64,000 nucleotides of DNA from Paenibacillus mesophilus (GTDB lineage Bacteria; Bacillota; Bacilli; Paenibacillales; NBRC-103111), in the NCBI RefSeq assembly GCF_005938385.1, contig NZ_VCRA01000015.1, positions 62,001 to 126,000 on the forward strand. The letters are read 5' to 3'. Below the pieces are notes generated by a model that saw only the letters and a list, made by a program, of their open reading frames with translations, had not been told where the DNA came from and made no database searches. The translations under genes and the position numbers were made by a program. Shown one piece after another: positions 34,143-42,740 of the stretch; position 1 is the first letter of the stretch, and each line of letters begins with the position of its first letter.

Positions 34143-36103
34143 CTAAAAGTCCAGTCACCAACCAGCTCAAATATTTTGGTTTCTGCGCCATCCATGTTAC
34201 GGAACGTTATATAGGCTCCGCGTTGCGTTGTTGTTGCTATTGTTTTAGTGGCACCATCGAGTGTTATTTTCAAGCCATGCACAGAGACACCATACGTTGT
34301 ATGAGTTGATTCAGGGTCAAACACAACTTTTCTTACAGAAAAGTCTCGATCAGTCCGTATTTCACCTACCACTGTGTCAGTAGTGGCTCTATATCGAACA
34401 GTTGAACACGCGCGAACAGTAATTCTTGGTGATGATTTATCTAATACGGTCTCACCGTCTAATTTAAATGTAGAACCAAAAAACGGAAACTGTGTAAGTG
34501 TGGTCAAGCCTGCAGCGTATAAGCTTAATTTTCTTTCTGAATTCGGTGCACACAAGTAACGCGACTCTTGACGATACGGCACATCGCCCTCATACAAAGC
34601 CAAATTTACATTGCAATTCTCATGAACATTTAATGTAACCTCAAATGCCCCAATTGTTTCATTACCAACAGTACCGTTATAAGTATGACGCATTGGGAAT
34701 GCTGTAACCGATCTAGCGATCTCGACATTCTTTATTCGACACTTACAGCCGCCTTTAACCCAACCGTTTTGCAAACCCATGTAGAGCCTGCCGCCAACAA
34801 TAACATTCTCAATATCTACAAACCCAGTAGAACCGGTTTTGGTGCTAAAAAAACCCATGCATGTGTTTGTAGTGTTGTACAGCTTCATTGTTCCGATGAT
34901 ACGAACTTCGTATCTGCGTTCTTGATAGTTAACGCAATAGAGTCCTGCGTACACATCTTGAATTGTCGGGGAATCGATTAGCAGATTTATGCATTCCGGC
35001 AATTCACCGCCGATCGCGCCATTTGGCTCTATATCAATTCCTGCTTTAGGAAAGGTGCCTATCACCCCGTCATAATCGCCAACTTTTTCAATGAATGGTC
35101 GAATGATGGATACATTGACAAATGAACGAGGTGAGATCCCGTTACGTCTCGCACCTGAAATATATGGCTCAAAGATCGTTACGTTCGTAGGCTCATAACC
35201 GCCCTGAACGTTGGCTAGTCTTCCGATGTCTATGCCATCCCCCCAACAATCCATAATTCTCGGTTTGTGGAAATAAATATTTTCACAATCAAGAATTTGA
35301 AGTCCATGTCCCCACTCACCAGTTGTCCCTGTATGTCGCAGTCTGTCCCCCTCTAATTTAGCGTTAATTACAACAGCATTTTTTACGTTGTAAGTCTTTA
35401 TCAGCTGATAAACTGTATTTGATGAACCTAATAGTTTTAACCATCCGTTCTCAGTAAAACTTAGAACAGAATTAGATAAAACGCTTAGTATGTAAGTATC
35501 TCCTGAACCCACCGCGCCATAGAACACAGCATCAATGACAAATGGTCTACCCTTAGACGTTGCGTAGGCATACCCGACGCGTAATTGTGATTTTTGACTT
35601 ACCTTTACATCTGGAGTAGCAAACCACGAAGCATAGTAAGCGGGCTGTAAATCCATTACCCAATTTGAAGCTACAGTCACACCGTTTTCTGCTTCAGTTG
35701 TGTCGGGTGTATACGTATAAAACTTACCAATCGAGCGAACAAATACTCGAACACCATCTTCAACATCAAGCGCAATCATTTCAGCAATATCTGCAACAGT
35801 TCGAGTTCCTGCATCGTTTTGAACTGAAATCGCTTCCAAATTGGAGAACGTTTCATTGATCGCACCGACTAGATTGGATTTTTCTGCCGTCTTTAAGGAA
35901 GATAAATCTCCAATTTGATCATGGGGATTTCCAGCGCCATTTCCGTATGTCGCTGAAGTTACTGATGCTGCCGAATTGCTCTGGCCAAAAACTTGCGTCA
36001 CCCCGCCGGTTGCGGCGAACGCAACTCCTGTTGCACCGAGAGCAGCAAGCAAATCTCTTCGACTCCTTTTCCCGTGTGTGCTATCCAATCGTTGATTGTC
36101 CAT
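34139..36103 (-). CDS. Tat-exported beta-helix protein, tailspike-like
   Basis: The 654-residue protein starts with a twin-arginine signal (KRSRRDLLAALGATGVAF). A helical linker (SNLVGAINETFSNLEAIS), a small beta module and then a long parallel beta-helix follow (LQILDCENIYFHKPRIMDCWGDGIDIGRL, cut here into motifs by D and N turns), as in phage tailspikes and polysaccharide lyases. The coding sequence is visibly richer in A and T than its neighbours, which suggests transfer. GGTGGAG precedes the ATG. Its stop codon lies within the last bases of the tnpB element, so the C-terminus may have been altered by the insertion. It follows a binding-protein gene 66 nt upstream. Confidence 0.8.
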   Translation of the reverse strand: MDNQRLDSTHGKRSRRDLLAALGATGVAFAATGGVTQVFGQSNSAASVTSATYGNGAGNPHDQIGDLSSLKTAEKSNLVGAINETFSNLEAISVQNDAGTRTVADIAEMIALDVEDGVRVFVRSIGKFYTYTPDTTEAENGVTVASNWVMDLQPAYYASWFATPDVKVSQKSQLRVGYAYATSKGRPFVIDAVFYGAVGSGDTYILSVLSNSVLSFTENGWLKLLGSSNTVYQLIKTYNVKNAVVINAKLEGDRLRHTGTTGEWGHGLQILDCENIYFHKPRIMDCWGDGIDIGRLANVQGGYEPTNVTIFEPYISGARRNGISPRSFVNVSIIRPFIEKVGDYDGVIGTFPKAGIDIEPNGAIGGELPECINLLIDSPTIQDVYAGLYCVNYQERRYEVRIIGTMKLYNTTNTCMGFFSTKTGSTGFVDIENVIVGGRLYMGLQNGWVKGGCKCRIKNVEIARSVTAFPMRHTYNGTVGNETIGAFEVTLNVHENCNVNLALYEGDVPYRQESRYLCAPNSERKLSLYAAGLTTLTQFPFFGSTFKLDGETVLDKSSPRITVRACSTVRYRATTDTVVGEIRTDRDFSVRKVVFDPESTHTTYGVSVHGLKITLDGATKTIATTTQRGAYITFRNMDGAETKIFELVGDWTFR

Positions 36104-36169
36104 CTTAAAACTCCACCTCTCATTTTGAAATGGCTCCCCTTTCGATGAATCGAAAGGGGAATATCGGGT

Positions 36170-37468
36170 TTATTTGGCGCCTTTGACCTCAGCCAGCTTC
36201 TGCTTGATTCCTTCCTCTGCTTGCGATAACGCCTGATTGACGTCGATCGTCCCTTGCAAATACTCTTTGAATTTGGTTATGGCTATGCTCTCTCCCTGGC
36301 TGCGGTATTGTGAGGCAACCGGGTATGGGACGGGTTTGCTTTTGAAAATACTTGGCAAATGTTTATCTTTTAAACCAGGGTTGGTTGAGCCGAGCGCTTG
36401 CTTGATCGCATCGCTGGCGAGCGGCGACAAACGGCCGCGCTTGGACAGCTCCATCTGCACCTCATCCGAGCTCATCGTCTCGATGACGCTGACCGCATCC
36501 TGCTGATGCTTTGTCGCTTTGGTCGCGATGACCGTATACACGCTTGCATTGCCGTATGTGTTCGGCTTTTCCGGATAGCTCGGGTATTGTGCCACATCCC
36601 AACGAAGCCCTTCCTTATCCGCTGCAACGAGCTGGTTGAGGATGTTTAGATCGAGCAGCATGCCGAGCGTCTTGCTTTTCATAAACTGATCCTTCGGAGA
36701 TTGCGCAATCAACTCGTTGCCTGGAATCGTGTATATCGCCTTTGCCAATTCAAACACACGCTTCCACATGTCGTTGTTGATCGTCACTTTATCGTTCGCG
36801 TCAAGTGCTCCCACACCAAGCGGCTGCGACATCCAAATAATCGTGTTGCCCGGGTCGAGACCACGGTACTGCACGCTACCATCGGTGCGTGTCACTTTTT
36901 TCGCCAGCTTCAGCACGTCGTCCCAATACATGCCATCGGTCGGGTAAGGCGCACCGGCTTTATCGAAAATGTCTTTGTTGTAATACAGCGCATGGTAGTT
37001 GACGTTAATCGGCAAACCGTACAGTTCGTTTTTGTCGGACGCGTTGCGGACATCTGTAATGTAATTGGCGTCAAAGCGGCTTAAGGACATGTTGCGCGCT
37101 TTGAACAACGGTTCCATGTCGAACACCAGTTCCAAATCCCGGTACGATGCGAGGGCGCCTGTATAAGTGACAATCAAATCCGGCGTACTGCCGGACGCCA
37201 TCAGCTCATTCAATGTCGTTCCTTTTGCCTCCGGCACATATTCAAGCTTAATGTGCGGGTATTTCGCCTTGAGACGCTCCCCGACAACTTGCTGGAATTC
37301 TTCGTCGAGCAAGGATCCGACCGCTTGGCCGGTAATGCGAAGCGTTACCGGTGACGACTGATTCACTTTCGTTTCTGCGGCGTTGTCTTCTTTGCTGCCG
37401 CATCCGGACAGTACTACGACTGTTGCAGCGGTCAGCAGTGCGATTGTACGTGCTTGGAATCGATTCAT
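36170..37468 (-). CDS. Extracellular solute-binding lipoprotein (carbohydrate), no adjacent permease
   Basis: The 432-residue lipoprotein has a signal ending VVLSGC and a CUT1-type binding fold (LYGLPINVNYHALYYNKDIF, WDDVLKLAKKVTRTDG). It is a clear paralogue of the protein at 17994-19283, sharing the motifs SYPEKPN, YGNASV, SSDEVQME-type and IFKSKPV. AGGGGG stands upstream of the ATG. It is divergent from an AraC gene and precedes a Tat-exported beta-helix gene, the same pairing as at 3545-6717. Confidence 0.9.
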   Translation of the reverse strand: MNRFQARTIALLTAATVVVLSGCGSKEDNAAETKVNQSSPVTLRITGQAVGSLLDEEFQQVVGERLKAKYPHIKLEYVPEAKGTTLNELMASGSTPDLIVTYTGALASYRDLELVFDMEPLFKARNMSLSRFDANYITDVRNASDKNELYGLPINVNYHALYYNKDIFDKAGAPYPTDGMYWDDVLKLAKKVTRTDGSVQYRGLDPGNTIIWMSQPLGVGALDANDKVTINNDMWKRVFELAKAIYTIPGNELIAQSPKDQFMKSKTLGMLLDLNILNQLVAADKEGLRWDVAQYPSYPEKPNTYGNASVYTVIATKATKHQQDAVSVIETMSSDEVQMELSKRGRLSPLASDAIKQALGSTNPGLKDKHLPSIFKSKPVPYPVASQYRSQGESIAITKFKEYLQGTIDVNQALSQAEEGIKQKLAEVKGAK

Positions 37469-37687
37469 ATGTTAAACCCCCTGGTTTTCAAAATGAAGCA
37501 ACGCCGAACGAACCTCCCCCTCAACAAGCAGTTGCGCCTGCTGCTTTGTATAGGTTGACACCATTTCTTTCTGTCGCGTTGCATTCTCTACTCCTCGTAT
37601 GGGATCCCATTATGCCGTGTGCACACATTCATCATAAATGAAACCGTAATCCTTCTCCTATACAGGAAAGATGCATCGCACATGCAC

Positions 37688-37717
37688 TTGATTTCACCTC
37701 TGACAAAACGATATAAT
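37688..37717 (+). promoter_or_regulatory. Promoter of the AraC gene at 37758
   Basis: TTGATT (37688-37693) and a perfect TATAAT (37712-37717) are 18 bp apart, 40 nt before the AraC start, in the divergent gap to the binding-protein gene. Confidence 0.6.
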
Positions 37718-37757
37718 GGGGCGCAATAAACGGTTTGTATGAGGAGTCGACCTAAAA

Positions 37758-38576
37758 ATGGAACCGTATACACCGGCGCAATTGAGCCCCCAACTGGTTC
37801 TTCTGGCGGAGTGGGTGCAGAAGGAAGCATTTCAGCATCAATCGGTAAATGTTCCCTGGTGGATTTTGTTCTATGTACTGCAAGGGCAGTTTCAGTATCA
37901 AATCGGGAAGCACGAAGGAGTAGCTGGCCCGGACGACCTGCTGCTTTGCCCGCCGCACACACTATTTCGTCGTCATATGATTCGACCTTCAACGTTTCTG
38001 CTCGTCAACTTCAACTGGTTTTCCCTGCAAGGAGAGCGGATCGATTCAGACCGTCAGCTGGTGCCCAACCCGGTCGGAAAATTTGTTATTCAAGATATGC
38101 AGCGGCTTGCCTCGACTCATCTCCATTTTCAGAAACTGCTTGATCGGATCGATTCGTTTGCATTGGAGCGTCGCAATTTTTTGCTGCAAGACTTGTGGCA
38201 CCTATATACGTGGGAGTGGGACTGCGCCCAACGGGATTTGCGAGGACAGGCAGACGATCCGTTGATAAAGCGTGCAGAGCAGTTTCTGCGCTTTCATGCG
38301 ATGGGGCGTTTGTCGCTCAAATCACTATCCAGCGAGCTCGGTCTAAGTGCCGTGCAGTTTACGCGGCGCTTCAAAGCGGTGTACGGCATGTCTCCAACCG
38401 ATTACGTCACCAGCTTACGGTTAAGCAAAGTGCGGACGCTGCTGCTGGAAACCCATCTGACGCTGAATGAAATTGCGAGCCAGTGCGGCTATGAGAACGG
38501 GCTGTACTTAAGCCGTGTGTTTTCCCAGAAAATGAACATCAGCCCGTCCCAATACCGGCAAAGCCATCATATATAG
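37758..38576 (+). CDS. AraC family transcriptional regulator
   Basis: The 272-residue protein has a cupin-like N-terminus (GQFQYQIGKHEGVAGPDDLL) and an AraC helix-turn-helix pair at its end (LSLKSLSSELGLSAVQFTRR, LTLNEIASQCGYENGLYLSR). GAGGAG lies 11 nt before the ATG. It is divergent from the binding-protein and beta-helix genes at 34139-37468 and is their likely regulator. Confidence 0.9.
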   Translation: MEPYTPAQLSPQLVLLAEWVQKEAFQHQSVNVPWWILFYVLQGQFQYQIGKHEGVAGPDDLLLCPPHTLFRRHMIRPSTFLLVNFNWFSLQGERIDSDRQLVPNPVGKFVIQDMQRLASTHLHFQKLLDRIDSFALERRNFLLQDLWHLYTWEWDCAQRDLRGQADDPLIKRAEQFLRFHAMGRLSLKSLSSELGLSAVQFTRRFKAVYGMSPTDYVTSLRLSKVRTLLLETHLTLNEIASQCGYENGLYLSRVFSQKMNISPSQYRQSHHI

Positions 38577-38640
38577 AACTGAAAGCTCCATTTACGATGC
38601 ATTTAGTACGGTAAAGAACTTAAACATTTTGATAGTTCAA

Positions 38641-38687
38641 AAAAAGCTCCGCACCCTCGGCATCCGAGGGTCGGAGCTTTCTTTTTT
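38641..38687. terminator. Bidirectional terminator between AraC and sulfatase genes
   Basis: AAAGCTCCG and CGGAGCTTT form the outer stem, and CCCTCGG with CCGAGGG extends it. A-runs and T-runs on both sides serve the two convergent genes. Confidence 0.8.
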
Positions 38688-38697
38688 CGGTTACGTG

Positions 38698-40203
38698 TCA
38701 GGCATGGGAAATACGCGGCATCGGCATCGACTCTTTGCCGAGCTCGGCCCATATATACTTAAGCAGCAGCTCGGATTTAAGCGCCAGTGCTTCCGGCTCG
38801 TCCCACAAATTGCGCAGCTCTCCCGGATCTTCCCCGAGATCGAATAATTCGCCGTAAGTCTCGTTATAGTAGACCGTTATTTTGTATCGTTCGCCCACAT
38901 ACGTTTTCTGATGAATCGTCGTCGGCTCGTGACGGAACTCGCAGATCGCGTGATCGCGCGCGCGCTCGGCCTTGCCTTGCCATACCGCGCTTTGGTCGAT
39001 TCCCGTCATGGCGCAAGGCACCTCGATGCCGGACAACGATAAGAATGTCGGAGCCAAATCGACAAGCGACTGGATCGCATCCGACCGCTTCCCCGCCGGC
39101 ACATGACCCGGATAACGGACGATGAACGGAAGCTTGATCAGATCCTCGTAATGGAATCCGCCCTTGTACTGCAAGCCGTGCTGCCCGTAAAAATGTCCAT
39201 GGTCGGTCGTGAACACTACAATCGTATTGTCGGCGAGTCCGAGCTCTTCGAGCTTGTCCAAAATACGGCCGATATATTTGTCCATCAGGCTGACCATGGC
39301 GTAGTAAGTTGCCACCAGCTTCTTCCGCTCGTCTTCCGGCAGCAGATGAGAGCGGTAGCCGTGAGTGCTGAAGCCCGATTCCTGCAGATGGCTGAAGTTC
39401 GGCTTCTCTTGCTGGGTCATTCCGAAATGCGGAGGATTCCGGTCATGCTCTCCGGGCGATAGCTCCGGTATCGTCAACCGCTCCGGATCGTACATCGTAT
39501 CCCATGGCTCCGGGACCAAATAATCCGGGTGGGGATCGAAGAAGCTGGACCATAGGAAGAACGGCTCATCGTTTTGCTTGTATTGCTCCAGCAGTGCACC
39601 CGACCGCTCGGCAATCCAAGTGTTGTAATGATATTGCTCCGGAATGGCCCACTTGTGCAGCGTCCTTTCCATCGTACCGGTCGGCGGCAGGAAATAATCT
39701 CTCCAGTTGGCGCAGCCCTTCTCCTCCATCCAGATCGCGTAATGCTGCCCGACCAGAAATTCGTTCGTATGATTCCGCGCCAGCTCGATATGATCGAAGC
39801 CGTAGAACGGACCGTTGAACTTACGCCAGAAATCCAAGTCCTGCAAAATCCCGATCGATTCCAGAGAGGAATAGTTCCCGGTTGCCCGTGTCGGCTGAAA
39901 ATGCGCCTTGCCGACAAGCGCGGTTTTGTAGCCTGCGGACTGAAAATCTTCGCCGACGGTATGCCGGTCCTCCAGCAATTTCGTGCCGAGCGTCCAGGCG
40001 CCATGCTGACTCGGGTACATCCCCGTAATAATGGAAGCGCGGGTCGGCGTGCAGGTCGGATTCGGGCAATACGCCCGCGTAAACGTGGTCCCTTCGCTTG
40101 CCAGCCGGTCGAGGTTCGGTGTCTTTAGCTCGGGATTGTTCATCCCGAGCGTATTCCAATGCTGCTGATCGCTCGTGATAAGCAAAATGTTCGGTCGCTT
40201 CAA
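38698..40203 (-). CDS. Sulfatase (arylsulfatase family)
   Basis: The 501-residue protein has the type I sulfatase signature CTPTRASIITG, with C51 the residue to be matured to formylglycine. It also has the metal-binding start LLITSDQQHWNTLG and FTTDHGHFYGQHG. It should release sulfate from a sulfated sugar or aryl ester. No signal peptide is present, so it may act on imported sulfated oligosaccharides. TTG at 40203 is used, with AGGAG 11 nt upstream. An AraC gene is divergent at 40336. No formylglycine-generating or anSME maturase gene is in the window. Confidence 0.9.
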   Translation of the reverse strand: MKRPNILLITSDQQHWNTLGMNNPELKTPNLDRLASEGTTFTRAYCPNPTCTPTRASIITGMYPSQHGAWTLGTKLLEDRHTVGEDFQSAGYKTALVGKAHFQPTRATGNYSSLESIGILQDLDFWRKFNGPFYGFDHIELARNHTNEFLVGQHYAIWMEEKGCANWRDYFLPPTGTMERTLHKWAIPEQYHYNTWIAERSGALLEQYKQNDEPFFLWSSFFDPHPDYLVPEPWDTMYDPERLTIPELSPGEHDRNPPHFGMTQQEKPNFSHLQESGFSTHGYRSHLLPEDERKKLVATYYAMVSLMDKYIGRILDKLEELGLADNTIVVFTTDHGHFYGQHGLQYKGGFHYEDLIKLPFIVRYPGHVPAGKRSDAIQSLVDLAPTFLSLSGIEVPCAMTGIDQSAVWQGKAERARDHAICEFRHEPTTIHQKTYVGERYKITVYYNETYGELFDLGEDPGELRNLWDEPEALALKSELLLKYIWAELGKESMPMPRISHA

Positions 40204-40335
40204 GTGCGCTACAGCTCCTCTCGAGAAAGTTCAAGTCGATCTCCATCGGCCATATCTTCAATTTAGCTTGCATCGCGGCCGTTGGAAATACCATAATGTA
40301 TTTATCAAAATGTAGGGTAAGGGAGCTTGCCGACT

Positions 40336-41193
40336 ATGCGGGAGTATACCAGCGAATACGCGGACTATTGGTTCAACGTTCCTACCGGATTCGAGAAGTC
40401 GGGCGGAATTTGGCTCGTCAGAGCCGGAATCAATACGGCGAAAGCGAATTATGAAGCCGGACCGAAACAAATCGATTGCTTCGGCCTCCATTTTATGATT
40501 GACGGTTGCGCAGAGCTGGAGTATGACGGCCAATCGATCAGGATGAACAAAGGGGATCTATTTTGTTTATTCCCGCATATGACGTACAAATACCGCACCG
40601 TACCGGCGGCGCAGACGCCTCTACGTATGCTATGGCTGACGATGGACGGACCGCAGACGAGAGCGCTGCTGGAAATGTCCGGCATAACGCAGGAGCGGCC
40701 CTACCGGCTCAAAGCCATCAGCCGTTCCGTCCGCGACGCGCTGAAACAAGCCGAGGAGTATATCCGGGATAAGCGGGCAGGCAGACTGAAGCTGACCGCC
40801 TTTATCCTTCAGCTATTCGCCATGCTGGAGCTTACCGCCTCCAACGGCTCCAAGGAAACGTACATTGGTTATTCCGCCGAAGGGGAATGGATTGATTGGG
40901 CGGTCCGCTACTTGCGCCTGCATTACACTGAACCGCTTCGCATAGAGCAGCTCGCCCAGCTCGTAGGCGTTCATCGCACCCATTTCTCCCAAGCCTTCGC
41001 CAAAAAGTACGGCCTCGCTCCCCAGCAGTTTCTGCTTCGGCTTAGAATCGACCGTGCGAAAGAGCTGCTGCGCGATACGGGTCTGTCCGTAGGAGAGATC
41101 GCCCTGTCCATCGGCTATCCGGATTTGTATGCCTTCTCCCGGGCGTTCAAGACGCATACGGGCCAATCTCCGAGCGAATACCGCGACGGCTGA
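40336..41193 (+). CDS. AraC family regulator, divergent from the sulfatase gene
   Basis: The 285-residue protein has an N-terminal cupin-like domain (GDLFCLFPHMTYKYRT) and C-terminal AraC helices (LRIEQLAQLVGVHRTHFSQA, LSVGEIALSIGYPDLYAFSR). The ATG at 40336 has GGGAG about 10 nt upstream; the TTG at 40327 is too close to that site. The divergent placement suggests control of the sulfatase gene. Confidence 0.9.
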   Translation: MREYTSEYADYWFNVPTGFEKSGGIWLVRAGINTAKANYEAGPKQIDCFGLHFMIDGCAELEYDGQSIRMNKGDLFCLFPHMTYKYRTVPAAQTPLRMLWLTMDGPQTRALLEMSGITQERPYRLKAISRSVRDALKQAEEYIRDKRAGRLKLTAFILQLFAMLELTASNGSKETYIGYSAEGEWIDWAVRYLRLHYTEPLRIEQLAQLVGVHRTHFSQAFAKKYGLAPQQFLLRLRIDRAKELLRDTGLSVGEIALSIGYPDLYAFSRAFKTHTGQSPSEYRDG

Positions 41194-41220
41194 CCGCCAG
41201 GAACGTTCGCCGCACGGCAA

Positions 41221-41253
41221 AGAAGAGCTTCCTTCGTTGCAGGAAGCTCTTCA
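41221..41253. terminator. Hairpin between convergent AraC and response-regulator genes
   Basis: GAAGAGCTTCC and GGAAGCTCTTC form an 11-bp stem around a 9-nt loop that overlaps the stop of the minus-strand gene. T-runs are short, so termination strength is uncertain. Confidence 0.55.
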
Positions 41254-42363
41254 CCTATAATTGTCCATAAAGCTATTAATCCGGCTGGACGGCTGCAAGC
41301 CCAATTCTTTGCCGAGCCGGTCCCGCAGCTCTTCGTACAGCTTGTGAATGGCGGCGACGTTTCCCGTTTCGGCCAACAGCTGCAGCAGTTTGTCGTAATA
41401 AGTTTCCGAGTAGGGCTCCAGCGTGATCAGCTTTCTCCAAATCGATTCCCGTTCCTCGCCGGATGCGGACGAAGCGTTCCACTCGAGCATCCGTATGTAA
41501 TCCGTCCGCACCTGCTGGCGCATCGGAGCCGACCACGGATAGTCCTCGTCCTCCAGCAAATCGCCCCGGTACAGGGAGAGCCATTCTTTAACGAATCCGC
41601 CTTCGTTCTTATCGGACAATTCCTTCAACCTATCGACATCGCTTTGAATAAAGTCGGTCCGCATCACATAACGCTCGTCGGCAAAGGAAATGGCGCTCGG
41701 GTAGCCGAGCTTCTTCAGCAAGCTTCTCAAATGATACAACGTCGTATGAAATAAAGGCTGCGCCCGCATCGCCTCGGTATGAGGCCATAAATCGCCCACA
41801 ATCCGGTGGCGGTGAACCGGCGCTCCTTGAGCGTACCAAAGATAGGCGAACAGCTCCTTCACTTTCCGGGTACGCCACGATACGAGATGATGGCCGGCGT
41901 CGTATAACTCCAGACTGCCCAATACGTTCAGCCGCAAACGCAGAGGCCTGTCCCCTTCGGCCGGCATCGTTTCCTCCGAAGCTGCCTCTCCGCGCTGCGG
42001 CTCGCGCTTCTTGTGGAATCGGTCCAACGCTTTGAGCAGCCTGCTTTTCGATACCGGCTTCAATAAATAGTCCATCGCTTCCAAATCGAAGGCATTGACT
42101 GCATAATGCTGATATGCGGTTACGAACACGATGGTCAATCCGGGATTGACCGACAATAACCGTTCCGCTGCAGCCAAGCCGTTCATTCCCGGCATCTCGA
42201 TATCCAGAAAGGCAAGGTCGGCCTCCAGCCGGGCCATCTCGTCCAAAGCGTCGGCTGCGCGGCTGAACTTCCCCACTACCGTCACACCGCCTATATCCGT
42301 AAGCATTATGTCGAGCAAATCCAGAGCATGCTCCTCGTCGTCGATCAATACGGCCCTTATCAT
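41251..42363 (-). CDS. Response regulator with SARP/BTAD output domain
   Basis: The 370-residue protein has a receiver domain with phospho-acceptor near D54 (LAFLDIEMPGMNG) and lysine in YLLKPV. A winged helix of the OmpR/SARP kind follows (LFAYLWYAQGAPVHRHRIVG), then a BTAD helical repeat region (YRGDLLEDEDYPWSAPMR, NVAAIHKLYEELRDRLGKEL). GGAGG stands upstream of the ATG. No sensor kinase gene is adjacent, so it is an orphan here. It may respond to a kinase elsewhere. Confidence 0.9.
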   Translation of the reverse strand: MIRAVLIDDEEHALDLLDIMLTDIGGVTVVGKFSRAADALDEMARLEADLAFLDIEMPGMNGLAAAERLLSVNPGLTIVFVTAYQHYAVNAFDLEAMDYLLKPVSKSRLLKALDRFHKKREPQRGEAASEETMPAEGDRPLRLRLNVLGSLELYDAGHHLVSWRTRKVKELFAYLWYAQGAPVHRHRIVGDLWPHTEAMRAQPLFHTTLYHLRSLLKKLGYPSAISFADERYVMRTDFIQSDVDRLKELSDKNEGGFVKEWLSLYRGDLLEDEDYPWSAPMRQQVRTDYIRMLEWNASSASGEERESIWRKLITLEPYSETYYDKLLQLLAETGNVAAIHKLYEELRDRLGKELGLQPSSRINSFMDNYR

Positions 42364-42740
42364 GCGTTTCCTCCGGCATCCAAAACTTGACGATTCTCTA
42401 TTCCATTATAAAACGAACCTCGCGAAAAAACCTCACATCTGCACGTCACATCCCGAGAAAGGACAAGCGGCGGCGGTTTCATAGAAAATAATGGTTTTTG
42501 CCAGCGAGCGAGAGCGGCGAAGCATATTTAAGATTCATGGATCAATCGCGTAATAAAGCCCATTTAACACTTGTTGACACCATTCTTTACCATAAGATAA
42601 CATGTTTCTGATCATGATTGGTAGGATAGGCGAACTATTGCCTTTTGCCTAGTCCAACTATAACTTCGGAAACAAACGGACATAAATCCCGGTTCTTTAC
42701 ACGCGACATTTGACGGGACCGGACCGTAAGGAGCATTGCT
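42364..42740. other. Intergenic region between divergent regulator genes
   Basis: No gene is seen in these 377 bp. A perfect TTGACA lies at 42574-42579, but no good -10 follows at 16-18 bp, so a promoter for the HD-GYP gene is possible yet unproven. The rest shows no clear structure. Confidence 0.4.
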
